From assembly GCF_002163715.1 (NCBI RefSeq), contig NZ_CP015698.1, positions 310,001 through 374,000 of the forward strand: 64,000 nt of DNA. The letters run 5' to 3'. Position 1 is the stretch's first letter, and each line of letters starts with the position of its first letter. The notes beneath the pieces are model-generated. The model did not search any database, was not told where the DNA came from, and was given only the letters and a program-made list of their open reading frames with translations. Of this stretch, positions 23,697-34,090 are shown one piece after another. The DNA is from Curvibacter sp. AEP1-3 (lineage in GTDB: Bacteria > Pseudomonadota > Gammaproteobacteria > Burkholderiales > Burkholderiaceae_C). The position numbers were made by a program, and so were the translations under genes.

Positions 23697-25226
23697 ATGA
23701 TGAGCAACTCCACCATGTCGACGGCGCCACTGATCGAGGTTCGTCAACTCAGCAAGTCATTCCCTGGAGTGAAGGCACTTGACCGTGTGCGCTTTGATCT
23801 GTTGGGCGGTGAAGTGCATGCCCTGATGGGCGAGAACGGCGCGGGTAAATCGACCCTGATGAAGATTCTGGCGGGCGTTTACCAGAAAGATGACGGTGAA
23901 GTGCTGGTGGATGGAAAGGCGGTGGACATTCACAGTCCAGCCCACGCGCAGTCGCTGGCCATCGGCATCATTCACCAGGAGCTGCATCTGATGCCGCATT
24001 TGACGGCGGCACAAAACATCTTTCTCGGGCGTGAGCCGCGCAAGGCGGGAGGTTGGTTGCTGGACGAGGCCAAACTCAACGAGGATACGCATGCATTGTT
24101 TGCGCGCCTGAATCTGCGCATGGAGCCATCGACCCGGATTGGGGACCTCACGGTGGCCAAACAGCAGATGGTGGAAATTGCGAAAGCACTCTCTTTCAAA
24201 TCGCGTGTGCTCATCATGGATGAGCCGACCGCCGCCTTGAACAATGCGGAGATTGAAGAGCTGTTCCGCATCATCCGCCAGCTCAAGAGCGAAGGTGTTG
24301 GCATCGTCTACATCTCGCACAAGATGGACGAGATTCAGCGCATTGCAGACCGCATCACCGTGATGCGGGACGGAAGTTACATCGACACCGTACCTGCAAA
24401 TACACCCATGTCTCAAGTGATAGCGATGATGGTGGGGCGCCAGCTGGAGCAATCGGACAAGCACATACCTGATACCTCTGCCAATGAGGTGCTGTTGGAA
24501 GTGCTGGCGCTCAACCGCGGTCGCGCCATCCGGGATGTGAGTTTTCGCGTACGCCGTGGCGAGATTCTGGGCTTTGCCGGGCTGATGGGTGCAGGTCGTA
24601 CCGAAGTGGCACGTGCCGTATTCGGTGCGGACCCCGTGGATTCGGGGGAAGTACGTGTCGCCGGCAAGCCAGTCCTATTGCGTTCACCGAAAGATGCGGT
24701 GAATGCAGGGATTGGCTACTTGTCGGAGGACCGCAAGCATTTCGGTTTGGCTACCGGCATGGACGTAGCGGCCAACATTACTCTGCCTAGTCTGTCACGC
24801 TGGTTACGTTGGGGCGTTTTCTTGAACCAGAGTGCCATCGCCGATGTTTCCCGCACGATGGTGGACAAGCTGCGCATCAAGACGCCCTCCATTCACCAGA
24901 TGTCCAAGTTGCTGTCCGGCGGTAACCAACAGAAGGTGGTGATCGCGAAATGGCTGGTGCAGGACTGTGAAGTACTGATTTTTGATGAGCCCACACGCGG
25001 TATCGATGTGGGGGCCAAAAGCGAAATCTACAAGTTACTGAATGATTTGGCCGCACAAGGGCGGGCGATTGTGGTGATCTCCAGCGAGTTGCCGGAGGTG
25101 CTGCTGCTGAGCCACCGCATCCTGGTGATGTGCGAAGGACGGATTACCGGTGAAGTGCGCGGCGATGAAGCCACTCAGGAAAACCTGATGGAACTCGCCA
25201 CGCGGAGGGAAACCATGGCGACTTGA
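23697..25226 (+). CDS. Sugar ABC transporter ATP-binding protein (RbsA/MglA family)
   Basis: A duplicated ATPase of about 509 residues. The first cassette has GENGAGKST (Walker A), [14 protein letters not shown] (signature region) and [11 protein letters not shown] (Walker B). The second has the degenerate [13 protein letters not shown], the signature [15 protein letters not shown] and [14 protein letters not shown]. This asymmetric pair is typical of CUT2 sugar importers. The start is uncertain among ATG 23697, 23700 and 23715, all just after the dehydrogenase stop. It powers uptake with the following permease and binding protein; L-fucose is the substrate implied by context. Confidence 0.93.
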   Translation: MMSNSTMSTAPLIEVRQLSKSFPGVKALDRVRFDLLGGEVHALMGENGAGKSTLMKILAGVYQKDDGEVLVDGKAVDIHSPAHAQSLAIGIIHQELHLMPHLTAAQNIFLGREPRKAGGWLLDEAKLNEDTHALFARLNLRMEPSTRIGDLTVAKQQMVEIAKALSFKSRVLIMDEPTAALNNAEIEELFRIIRQLKSEGVGIVYISHKMDEIQRIADRITVMRDGSYIDTVPANTPMSQVIAMMVGRQLEQSDKHIPDTSANEVLLEVLALNRGRAIRDVSFRVRRGEILGFAGLMGAGRTEVARAVFGADPVDSGEVRVAGKPVLLRSPKDAVNAGIGYLSEDRKHFGLATGMDVAANITLPSLSRWLRWGVFLNQSAIADVSRTMVDKLRIKTPSIHQMSKLLSGGNQQKVVIAKWLVQDCEVLIFDEPTRGIDVGAKSEIYKLLNDLAAQGRAIVVISSELPEVLLLSHRILVMCEGRITGEVRGDEATQENLMELATRRETMAT

Positions 25227-25273
25227 GTGTCAACCATGGATCAGACTTATTTCGAATGGGACAGAACAGCGAT

Positions 25274-26272
25274 ATGAATGCCAAGAAAGACTCTACAGAA
25301 CCGGTTCGCGCGGGAGGAGGGCAGGCCAAGCAGAAACTGCTGGCCTTCGCCAGCCTGATTGCACTGATTCTGGTATTCACCGTGCTCAAGCCCGACGCCT
25401 TCATGACGCAGGACAACATCATCGGTATTTTGCAATCGACCACCGTGATCGGAGTTCTGGCGATCGCAAGTACCTTCATCATCATCACCTCAGGGATCGA
25501 CCTGTCGGTCGGTGTGCTGATGACCTTCTGCGCTGTGATGGCGGGGGTATTTATGGTGAACCTGGGCTTGCCGATGCCGCTGGGCATTGCGCTGGCAATT
25601 GGTATGGGGTGTGTTTGCGGCGCCCTGTCGGGACTTGCCATTACCAAACTGAAAGTACCTCCCTTTATTGCGACCCTGGGCATGATGATGTTGCTCAAAG
25701 GCGTTTCACTGATCATCACGAATACCCGTCCGATCTACTTCAGTGATGTGGAAGGCTTTGACCAGATCGCGCTGGGCTCACTGATCGGCGAGCTGATTCC
25801 CTCACTGCCCATTCCCAACGGTGTGTTGATCATGTTCATCGTGGCGGTGGTGTGTGCCATTGTGCTGAACAAAACTGCCTTGGGGCGCTACACCTTTGCA
25901 CTGGGCAGCAACGAAGAGGCCGTGCGCTTATCCGGCGTGAATGTGGACCGCTGGAAGGTCATCATCTACACCTTTGCAGGCGGCATCTGCGGCATTTCCG
26001 GTTTGTTGATTGCCTCGCGATTGAACTCTGCGCAGCCCGCTTTGGGGCAGGGTTATGAGCTGGATGCGATTGCCGCAGTGGTGATCGGCGGCACGTCGCT
26101 CAGCGGTGGGGTGGGCACGATTCTGGGCACCATCATTGGCGCCTTCATCATGAGTGTTCTTATCAATGGTCTGCGCATCATGTCGGTTGCCCAGGAGTGG
26201 CAGATGGTGTTGACAGGTCTCATCATCATTCTCGCGGTCTACACCGACAACCTGCGCCGCAACAAGAAATAA
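25274..26272 (+). CDS. Sugar ABC transporter permease (RbsC family)
   Basis: The 332-residue permease has eight to ten hydrophobic segments and the RbsC-type signature GQGYELDAIAAVVIGGTSLSGG near residue 255. Start 25274 (MNAKKDS) is preferred. An in-frame TTG at 25223 overlapping the ATPase stop and an ATG at 25256 would add a non-hydrophobic tail. It forms the membrane channel of the CUT2 importer and lies between the ATPase and the binding protein. Confidence 0.92.
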   Translation: MNAKKDSTEPVRAGGGQAKQKLLAFASLIALILVFTVLKPDAFMTQDNIIGILQSTTVIGVLAIASTFIIITSGIDLSVGVLMTFCAVMAGVFMVNLGLPMPLGIALAIGMGCVCGALSGLAITKLKVPPFIATLGMMMLLKGVSLIITNTRPIYFSDVEGFDQIALGSLIGELIPSLPIPNGVLIMFIVAVVCAIVLNKTALGRYTFALGSNEEAVRLSGVNVDRWKVIIYTFAGGICGISGLLIASRLNSAQPALGQGYELDAIAAVVIGGTSLSGGVGTILGTIIGAFIMSVLINGLRIMSVAQEWQMVLTGLIIILAVYTDNLRRNKK

Positions 26273-26362
26273 GGAGACCAGGCCGCCGATTACGCCAACA
26301 CCCTGTTTGAGTTTTTCGTGATTCCGTTGAAAGCAGTAAACCTATCCATCAGGAGACAAACC

Positions 26363-27307
26363 ATGAATGCAAAACGTCAATTGCTGGCACTGACCGCCGG
26401 CCTCGCACTGGCTGGCTTTTCCAGCTTCGCTACCGCACAGGAAATCTATATTCCCTTGATCTCCAAAGGCTTCCAGCACCAGTTCTGGCAAGCCGTGAAG
26501 CAAGGTGCTGACCAGGCTGCCAAAGACTACAAAGTCAAGGTAACTTTTGAGGGCCCGGAGACCGAGCAGCAAGTGGACAAGCAGATCGACATGCTCTCCG
26601 CTGCATTGGCCAAAAATCCCAAGGCTATCGGCTTTGCTGCACTGGATAGCAAGGCCGCCATTCCCCTGCTGAAAAAGGCTCAGGCTGCCAAGATTCCGGT
26701 CATTGCTTTTGACTCGGGTGTGGACAGCGACATTGTGGTGACGACTGCGCAAACTGACAGCAAGGCTGCAGCGGCTTTGGCGGCTGACAAGATGGCTGAA
26801 AAAATCGGTGGCGAAGGTGAAGTGGCAGTTATCGGGCACGACCAGACCAGCACCACCGGTACCGGTCGCCGCGACGGTTTTGTGGACCGGATCAAGGCCA
26901 AGTACCCCAAGATTAAGGTGGTGGATATCCAGTACGGCGGTGGTGACCACTTGAAGTCGGCTGAAATTGCCAAGACGCTGACCCAAGCCTATCCCAAGCT
27001 CAAGGGTATCTTCGGCACCAATGAAGGCTCCGCGATCGGCGCCGGCAAGGGCCTGAAAGAAGCCAAGAAAACTGGTGTAGTCATCATCGGTTTTGATTCA
27101 GGCAAAGCCCAGAAGGACATGATCAACGACGGCACCATTGCCGGCGCGATCACCCAGAACCCCGTGGGTATCGGCTACAAGACGGTAGAAGCAGCTGTGA
27201 AGGCGCTCAAGGGTGAGAAGTTGCCCAAGATCATCGACACCGGTTTCTACTACTACGACAAAACCAACATGAAGGACGCCAAGATCGCGGCCGTTCTTTA
27301 CGACTGA
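26363..27307 (+). CDS. Periplasmic sugar-binding protein (CUT2, RbsB-like)
   Basis: The 314-residue protein starts with a Sec signal peptide cleaved near ATAQ-E (residue about 26). Two periplasmic-binding lobes follow, with KGFQHQFWQAVKQGADQAAK, DSGVDSDIVVTT and FDSGKAQKDMINDGTIAGAI, the RbsB-family pattern. ATG 26363 has AGGAGAC nine bases upstream. As specificity component of the importer it probably binds L-fucose (inference from the cluster). A GC-rich hairpin follows the stop and may let this gene be expressed above its neighbours. Confidence 0.93.
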   Translation: MNAKRQLLALTAGLALAGFSSFATAQEIYIPLISKGFQHQFWQAVKQGADQAAKDYKVKVTFEGPETEQQVDKQIDMLSAALAKNPKAIGFAALDSKAAIPLLKKAQAAKIPVIAFDSGVDSDIVVTTAQTDSKAAAALAADKMAEKIGGEGEVAVIGHDQTSTTGTGRRDGFVDRIKAKYPKIKVVDIQYGGGDHLKSAEIAKTLTQAYPKLKGIFGTNEGSAIGAGKGLKEAKKTGVVIIGFDSGKAQKDMINDGTIAGAITQNPVGIGYKTVEAAVKALKGEKLPKIIDTGFYYYDKTNMKDAKIAAVLYD

Positions 27308-27312
27308 AATCA

Positions 27313-27369
27313 CCCCCTGAGCGGCTTTGCCGCTCCCCCCTCTCTCGCAAGCAGCGGGAAGGGGGCGTA
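27313..27369 (+). repeat. GC-rich intergenic hairpin element
   Basis: Shortly after the binding-protein stop, GAGCGG (27319-27324) pairs with CCGCTC (27330-27335) around a five-base loop. A C-rich tract after it can pair with the G-run near 27359-27366. There is no T-run. C-rich hairpin elements of this kind are common between genes in Comamonadaceae genomes as I recall them. Here it may act as a partial terminator or 3' mRNA stabiliser inside the operon. Confidence 0.5.
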
Positions 27370-27434
27370 CCCGGCGGTCTGGCAAAGCCACTTCCGCGGG
27401 TGCCCTGAATTTTGTTGACTGAAAAGGAAGAACT

Positions 27435-28289
27435 GTGAAACTAGTACGCTACGGATTGCCAGGCCAGGAAAAGCCCGGTGTGTTGGATGCCCAAGGCCGG
27501 GTGCGCGATCTGTCCGCACACATTACCGATGTCGGCGGTGCTGCCTTGCTGCCTGAAAGCCTTGCCCGTCTGCGTGGCGTAGTCGTTGAAGGTCTGCCTT
27601 TGGTAGATGGAATCCCCCAGAAAGATTTGCGCCTCGGTGCCTGTGTGGGTAACGTAGGCAAGTTCATTTGCATCGGGTTGAACTATTCCGATCACGCGGC
27701 GGAGAGTGGCATGCAGGTTCCACCGGAGCCTGTAGTGTTCAACAAATGGACGAGCGCCATCGTCGGGCCGGATGATGCGGTGGAGATTCCCCGTGGATCC
27801 GTGAAGACCGACTGGGAAGTGGAGCTCGGCGTGGTCATCGGCAAAGGCGGCCGGTACATTGACGAATCTGCTGCAATGTCCCATGTTGCTGGCTATTGCG
27901 TAGTGAACGATGTGTCTGAGCGCGAGTACCAGCTCGACCGCAGTGGTACCTGGGACAAGGGCAAGGGTTGCGATACCTTCGGTCCCACGGGCCCCTGGCT
28001 GGTGACCGCAGATGAGATACCCGATCCACAGGCTTTGTCCATGTGGCTGGACGTGGATGGCAAGCGTTACCAAAACGGAAGCACGTCCACGATGGTGTAC
28101 GGCGTGAAGTTCCTCATCTCGTATCTCAGTCGATTCATGAGCTTGCAACCCGGCGACGTGATTTCTACAGGTACCCCACCCGGCGTCGGCATGGGGCAGA
28201 AACCTCCGGTTTACCTGCGTGCAGGTCAAACCATTCACCTGGGCATCGAGGGCCTGGGAAGCCAAACACAGATAACCAAACAGGCCTGA
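27435..28289 (+). CDS. Fumarylacetoacetate hydrolase family, probable 2,4-diketo-3-deoxy-L-fuconate hydrolase
   Basis: The 284-residue protein has the FAH-fold core with GLNYSDHAAESG, the metal-binding Glu/Asp set around SVKTDWEVELGVVIG (about 120-134) and STGTPPGVGMG near the end. FAH-family hydrolases cleave C-C bonds of diketo acids; in the hydrolytic L-fucose route the product is pyruvate plus lactate. GTG start 27435 is supported by AAGGAAG eight bases upstream. It lies between the transporter genes and the L-fuconate dehydratase. Confidence 0.86.
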   Translation: MKLVRYGLPGQEKPGVLDAQGRVRDLSAHITDVGGAALLPESLARLRGVVVEGLPLVDGIPQKDLRLGACVGNVGKFICIGLNYSDHAAESGMQVPPEPVVFNKWTSAIVGPDDAVEIPRGSVKTDWEVELGVVIGKGGRYIDESAAMSHVAGYCVVNDVSEREYQLDRSGTWDKGKGCDTFGPTGPWLVTADEIPDPQALSMWLDVDGKRYQNGSTSTMVYGVKFLISYLSRFMSLQPGDVISTGTPPGVGMGQKPPVYLRAGQTIHLGIEGLGSQTQITKQA

Positions 28290-28290
28290 T

Positions 28291-29583
28291 ATGACCCAAG
28301 TCACCGGCATGCGCGTCGTGGACGTGCGCTTTCCTACGTCCCAACATTTGGATGGCTCGGATGCGATGAACCCGGATCCGGACTATTCCGCAGCCTACGT
28401 GATCCTTGAAACCGACCGTCCGGGCGTGGAGGGTCACGGCTTGACGTTCACCATCGGGCGCGGCAATGAGATCTGCTGTGCTGCGATCGAGGCCATGCGG
28501 CATCTGGTGGTTGGACTGGACATGGATTGGGTAGCTGCCGACATGGGGCGCTTCTGGCGCACCATCACCTCTGACAGCCAGCTGCGCTGGATTGGCCCGG
28601 ACAAGGGGGCCATTCACCTGGCGACTGGTGCAGTCGTGAATGCGGTTTGGGACTTGTGGGCCAAGCTCGAAGGTGTGCCGGTTTGGGAGCTGGTGGCGCG
28701 CATGAGCCCTGAAGAACTGGTCAAGCTGATTGACTTCCGCTACATCACTGACTGCGTTACGCCAGAGGAGGCGCTGGCCTTGTTGAGAGAGCGTGCTGTG
28801 GGGAAAGCAGAGCGCATGGAAACATTGCGACGTGAGGGCTATCCCTGTTACACCACCTCGGCAGGCTGGCTGGGTTATGACGACGACAAGCTGCGCCGCC
28901 TGTGCAAAGAGGCTACCGATGCGGGCTTCAACCACATCAAGCTCAAGGTCGGTCGCGACAAGGCGGACGATATCCGTCGCCTGCGCATCGCTCGCGAGGT
29001 GCTGGGGCCCGAGCGGCATTTAATGATTGACGCCAACCAGGTGTGGGAGGTGAATCAGGCGGTGGAATGGGTACGTGAGCTGGCCTTTGCCAAGCCATGG
29101 TTCATTGAGGAGCCCACCAGCCCGGACGACATTGAGGGGCACCGCGTCATTCGTGAGGGTGTACACCCCGTGAAAGTGGCCACCGGCGAGATGTGTCAGA
29201 ACCGCATCATCTTCAAGCAGCTGATCATGCGAGGTGCCATCGATGTGGTGCAAATTGATTCCTGCCGATTGGGTGGCGTGAATGAAATTCTGGCGGTCAT
29301 GTTGATGGCTGCCAAGTACAACTTGCCGGTCTGCCCGCACGCCGGCGGAGTCGGGTTGTGTGAGTATGTGCAGCACCTGTCCATGATTGATTACCTGTGC
29401 ATTGCCGGTACACGGGAAGGGCGGGTGATCGAGTTTGTGGACCATTTGCATGAGCATTTCCTCGAACCCTGTGTGATCGAGAACGCGGCCTACATGCCAC
29501 CCAAGGCGCCTGGTTTCTCCATCGAGATGAAGGCGGAGTCACTCCTTCATTACACCTACAAGCCCCGCATGGCGGCAGCATGA
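28291..29583 (+). CDS. L-fuconate dehydratase (enolase superfamily)
   Basis: It dehydrates L-fuconate to 2-keto-3-deoxy-L-fuconate. The 430-residue protein shows the mandelate-racemase-type catalytic set: KLK with Lys217/Lys219, metal ligands Asp247 (MIDANQ), Glu273 or Glu274 (FIEEPTSPDD) and Glu300 (ATGEM), Asp323 and the base His350 (VCPHAGGVG). These positions are one residue off those described for the characterised Xanthomonas enzyme, and the length is the same. It follows the hydrolase by one base; its stop overlaps the next gene by ATGA. Confidence 0.93.
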   Translation: MTQVTGMRVVDVRFPTSQHLDGSDAMNPDPDYSAAYVILETDRPGVEGHGLTFTIGRGNEICCAAIEAMRHLVVGLDMDWVAADMGRFWRTITSDSQLRWIGPDKGAIHLATGAVVNAVWDLWAKLEGVPVWELVARMSPEELVKLIDFRYITDCVTPEEALALLRERAVGKAERMETLRREGYPCYTTSAGWLGYDDDKLRRLCKEATDAGFNHIKLKVGRDKADDIRRLRIAREVLGPERHLMIDANQVWEVNQAVEWVRELAFAKPWFIEEPTSPDDIEGHRVIREGVHPVKVATGEMCQNRIIFKQLIMRGAIDVVQIDSCRLGGVNEILAVMLMAAKYNLPVCPHAGGVGLCEYVQHLSMIDYLCIAGTREGRVIEFVDHLHEHFLEPCVIENAAYMPPKAPGFSIEMKAESLLHYTYKPRMAAA

Positions 29584-30464
29584 AGATCGACACGCATCAG
29601 CACTATTGGCGTTACCGGCCTGCGGAGTTCCCTTGGATCAACGACGCCATGCCGGATTTGCAGAGGGACTGCATGCCTGTTGATTGCGAGGATGCAATGC
29701 GCGTCGCAGGTGTCGACGGTGTGGTGGCCGTCCAAGCACGCACCCTGGTGGATGAGACCGACTTTTTGCTTAAGGTCGCTGATAACCACCCTGAAGTTTT
29801 GGGTGTGGTGGGGTGGGCAGATCTGGCGGCGCCGGATCTTGAGGCACATTTGGAACGCTGGACCGCGCATCCCGCGATGCGTGGCATCCGCCACATCTTG
29901 CAGGACGAGGCCGACGTCAATGCCTGGCTCAACAATCCGGCAAATTCGAAGGGTCTGCGGGCTGTGCAACATGCAGGCCTGGTCTATGACGTGCTGGTTT
30001 TCGATCATCAGATGCCCGGTGTTGCATCCTTTTGTGCGAAACACGATGGTCATTGGCTGGTGTTGGATCACCTTGGAAAGCCGGCTATCAGGGACTGGAT
30101 AGCCAACCCCGAAGTCCCTTCACGATGGTTGAGCAGCATGCGCAGTCTCGCTACCCTGCCGCATGTGGTCTGCAAGTTATCAGGGCTCGTCACGGAAACT
30201 GATTGGAAGTCCGGTAAGGGCATCAGCCCGACCGACAGCAAGATCATGTGGACCTGTTTTGATCAAGCGCTGGAGGCTTTCGGGCCCCATCGTTTGATGT
30301 TCGGTTCTGACTGGCCGGTGTGTCAACTCGCTGCACCTTATGACGTCGTGCAAGGTTTGGTGCAGAAGTGGGCCAAAACCCGGCTCACTATGGCCGAGCA
30401 GGAAGCATTCTGGTCGGGCAATGCGATTCGCTGTTACGGTTTGAATGTGCATTCGGAAGCATGA
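29580..30464 (+). CDS. Amidohydrolase, probable L-fuconolactonase
   Basis: The 294-residue amidohydrolase-2 (COG3618-like) protein begins with the metal motif DTHQHYW and has VLDHLGKP (about 161-168), KLSG (about 200) and the C-terminal metal Asp in FGSDWPVC (about 241). COG3618 members hydrolyse sugar lactones such as L-fucono-1,5-lactone and L-rhamnonolactone. The start overlaps the dehydratase stop (29580-29583), implying coupling. The lactonase role is inferred from context and family. Confidence 0.86.
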   Translation: MKIDTHQHYWRYRPAEFPWINDAMPDLQRDCMPVDCEDAMRVAGVDGVVAVQARTLVDETDFLLKVADNHPEVLGVVGWADLAAPDLEAHLERWTAHPAMRGIRHILQDEADVNAWLNNPANSKGLRAVQHAGLVYDVLVFDHQMPGVASFCAKHDGHWLVLDHLGKPAIRDWIANPEVPSRWLSSMRSLATLPHVVCKLSGLVTETDWKSGKGISPTDSKIMWTCFDQALEAFGPHRLMFGSDWPVCQLAAPYDVVQGLVQKWAKTRLTMAEQEAFWSGNAIRCYGLNVHSEA

Positions 30465-30480
30465 GAAGCTTCGAATTTGA

Positions 30481-31610
<1,130 letters not shown>

Positions 31611-31646
31611 CGACTCCGCGATTGGATAGCCGAAGATTGACAATCC

Positions 31647-33842
31647 TTATTTGATAGTGACCGGAACTGTCGCCTGGCTGCTCAGACCGTTGTTGTTGGT
31701 GACTACTACTTTGAGGCTGTAGATTCCGGCAACAGGCTTGGCCCAGCTCGCGATGACGTTCATGCCACTCAATGAGAATGTCATACCCAGTGGAACTCCT
31801 GAAATGGAGATCCGGAAGGATGTAGCACTGGCATCACTGATGTTGATGCTGCTGCTTAGGGCCTTACCCACGGTGCCATTGATGGCCGCCGCGGTGATTA
31901 CCGGGCCTGCATTGGCTATTTTGACGGAGTAGACGGCTGTGCCGGTCAGCCCGGTTTTGGTGTCTTTGGCTGATACCGTGACGGAGTAAGTCCCCAGCGC
32001 GGGCGACGCCCAGGTCACCACGCCTGTGGTGTTGATGGTCATACCCGCAGGGTTGCCGCTAATGGCGTAGGTCACCGGGTTGCTGGACACGGCAGTCGCT
32101 GCAAAGGATAGGGCAACGCCGGGGCGCCCGATCACGCTTGTTGCTGTCAGGGTAGGCGCTTTGGCGCTTGCAATCGTTACGCTGTAGGTGCCTTGGCCGG
32201 TCAAACCAGTCGCAGTGTCCTTCGCTGTGATGACGGGGCTGTATGTGCCTACCAACGGCGTAGGCCAGGTGACAACACCCGCGTTGCTAATGGTCATGCC
32301 TGCTGGTCCGCCACTCAGGGTCCAGCTTACGGGGTTGGATGCATTCACCGATACGGTGAACGAAAGCGCAGTACCTACCGTTCCGCTAACGACTACCGAA
32401 GGTACGACCGGCGCAGCGCTGGCGTTGGTCCCAGTGAGGTTGTTCACCAAGCTGGTGGCATTGGGTGTCCCGAGGCCGGTAAGCTGGTCGTATCCCACCT
32501 TCGATGCACATGTGCTGCAGGTTCCATGGCTGCCCCGGGTAATGTCGGCGAAAGTGCTCGCGTAGGTGCCGGGCACAGTGGCGAGTTGGCTGTAAAGGGC
32601 AGTGTGAGGGAGGCCTAGTGCCGCTTTGGATGCCTGCGCGCGGCTCGCGTTGGCAATGGCAATCAGTCCGGCCCATTGGGGTGTCGACAGACTGGTGCCA
32701 CCCACACTCAACCAGTTCACCGTGGAGCTACCAGGCGTCATCACGGCAGTGTATTGGCCAGTGGCCGGGTCCGCGTTGAACGCCACATCTGCGACAACGC
32801 GACGGCTGGTAAATCCCATGCCCGGGACGGCATTCGATTGGTAGCCGGGCGTGGCGGAATAGGCGCTGATGCCGCCCCCGGTGCCGGACCAGCTCACTTC
32901 TGACCGTGGGCCTGTGCCGCTGTAGCTCAATGTGGTCCCGCCTACGGCCAATACATTCGGGGACACGGAAGGCCAGGAGACAGCCATGCCGGAGTCACCC
33001 GTCGCGGCGAGGTAGGTCATTTTGGGCGCGGTGAATACCGAGTCCACAGACGCAGTCCAATTGCCTTCCGCTGCGCCGAAGCTCATGGAAACAATTCCGG
33101 GCCCCATGGAGTTGGCCAGTTTGATGGCGCCCAACAAGCTGTTGAGGGAGGCGTCCGGCGCTTCGATCAAGACAATGCGCGCGAGCGGGGCGGTGGCATG
33201 CGCCCATTGCACATCGAGTGCAATTTCAGTGGCCCAGCCGGAGTTGTAAGCAGGCGCTGTCGCTGTCATGCCACCGGCGGCGGTGTTGTACACCACAGAG
33301 AATTCACAGGCAGTAGTTGATGCTGTAGCCAGCGGTAATGCTGCGGTGGGTGCTATGACTTTGGTAGCGCATGTGGGTAGCGCGAATTTCTGGTTGAACG
33401 CAGCTAACTCCGCAATCGCATTGGGGTTGTGGTACGCATTAACGATGTAGATGGTCTGTCCGGCACCCATTTGTGCGGCCTTTGCAGCGGTCACGGGTGT
33501 GCCACTGGCAGGGAGATCAGGAAGGCTGTAGGCAGCGCGTATCTGCGCAGGTGTGTAGGTTGCGGTAGTCGTTCCAGCCGCCATAGGCGTGAAAACGGGC
33601 TCTGAGTCCGGGCTGGGCACCGATTGAGAAAAAGGCGTTGCTACCTGCTCCGCAACTGCGCTGGGCAGCGTTGGCACGTCCATTTGCATGGTGACGGTGC
33701 CTGAAGCCACCTGATCGGCCGGATTGGAGCCGCCCCCACAGGCGCTGAGCATTGCAATTGCAGAAAGGCAAACTGCAGCCAATGACCACTTGATGTGGAC
33801 GCTTTGGTTTTGATAATTGCGTTGGGTTTCGAATCTCGTCAT
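31647..33842 (-). CDS. Lipoprotein S53 (sedolisin-type) serine-carboxyl protease with three Ig-like repeats
   Basis: The 731-residue protein has a lipoprotein signal with lipobox LSAC (Cys35). The S53 catalytic domain spans about 100-470: Glu206 and Asp210 in WATEIALD, oxyanion Asp283 in ATGDSG, nucleophile Ser384 in SVGGTSLSTPQWAG, and the calcium-site pattern DITRGSHG ... YDQLTGLGTPN. Three related beta-rich repeats follow (about 480-557, 564-643, 648-730), each with a PxGMT motif, as in putative Ig/cadherin-like modules. There is no room for the usual ~180-residue S53 propeptide. ATG 33842 has GGAG eight bases upstream. It is preceded by a c-di-GMP riboswitch, so its surface display probably follows the motile/sessile switch. 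Confidence 0.88.
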   Translation of the reverse strand: MTRFETQRNYQNQSVHIKWSLAAVCLSAIAMLSACGGGSNPADQVASGTVTMQMDVPTLPSAVAEQVATPFSQSVPSPDSEPVFTPMAAGTTTATYTPAQIRAAYSLPDLPASGTPVTAAKAAQMGAGQTIYIVNAYHNPNAIAELAAFNQKFALPTCATKVIAPTAALPLATASTTACEFSVVYNTAAGGMTATAPAYNSGWATEIALDVQWAHATAPLARIVLIEAPDASLNSLLGAIKLANSMGPGIVSMSFGAAEGNWTASVDSVFTAPKMTYLAATGDSGMAVSWPSVSPNVLAVGGTTLSYSGTGPRSEVSWSGTGGGISAYSATPGYQSNAVPGMGFTSRRVVADVAFNADPATGQYTAVMTPGSSTVNWLSVGGTSLSTPQWAGLIAIANASRAQASKAALGLPHTALYSQLATVPGTYASTFADITRGSHGTCSTCASKVGYDQLTGLGTPNATSLVNNLTGTNASAAPVVPSVVVSGTVGTALSFTVSVNASNPVSWTLSGGPAGMTISNAGVVTWPTPLVGTYSPVITAKDTATGLTGQGTYSVTIASAKAPTLTATSVIGRPGVALSFAATAVSSNPVTYAISGNPAGMTINTTGVVTWASPALGTYSVTVSAKDTKTGLTGTAVYSVKIANAGPVITAAAINGTVGKALSSSINISDASATSFRISISGVPLGMTFSLSGMNVIASWAKPVAGIYSLKVVVTNNNGLSSQATVPVTIK

Positions 33843-33912
33843 GGCAACTGCTCCGGTAAACAAGGGAGGGCCACAACGTTCAATGGAATGCGTGCGTAAA
33901 CATGTTCTCATT

Positions 33913-34010
33913 GGCGGCCCCGCTACCATGGCATTGCTGCTGTAGGTCGGTGGCTTTGTGTCCCCGTCTTTCAACGGGTTTACCCATAAGCACTGCCGGG
34001 CAGGCAGCAC
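33913..34010 (-). ncRNA. Cyclic-di-GMP-I (GEMM) riboswitch
   Basis: Reading the minus strand from about 33987: GGGTAAACC, then the P2 hairpin CCGTT-GAAA-GACGG with its GNRA tetraloop, then GGGGACACAAAGCCACCGAC, then a P3 hairpin (CCTAC ... GGTAG-like arms), then GCGGGGCCGCC ending at 33913. These are the conserved blocks of the GEMM-I aptamer in their usual order and spacing. An 8-bp leader hairpin (GTGCTGCC/GGCAGTGC with two wobbles) precedes the core and is included in the range. The expression platform in the following ~70 nt is uncertain; CTCC can pair with the GGAG ribosome-binding site, pointing to translational control. The protease gene begins at 33842. Confidence 0.85.
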
Positions 34011-34021
34011 TCGATCTGGTG

Positions 34022-34049
34022 ATTTTACCTTTTTTTGCGGAGTTGGCAA
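34022..34049 (-). promoter_or_regulatory. Sigma70-type promoter for riboswitch and protease
   Basis: On the minus strand the -35 element TTGCCA (34044-34049) and the -10 element TAAAAT (34022-34027) each match consensus at five of six positions, with a 16-bp spacer. Transcription would start near 34015, so the leader begins immediately before the riboswitch, separating the protease from the upstream J-domain operon. Confidence 0.65.
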
Positions 34050-34090
34050 ATATTGGCGGGTGTTTATCCCTCAACTCCGCCTTGACGCGA

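Noticed and set aside
30090..30116. Inverted repeat GGCTATC/GGATAGCC within the lactonase gene as another repeat copy
   Set aside because: It lacks the CGCA and GCGCT blocks at the required spacing and encodes ordinary family sequence.
34037..34080. 9-bp inverted repeat GCGGAGTTG/CAACTCCGC as terminator of the J-domain operon
   Set aside because: On the operon strand it is followed by A residues, not T, the loop is 26 nt long, and it overlaps the -35 of the riboswitch promoter; more likely incidental or regulatory.
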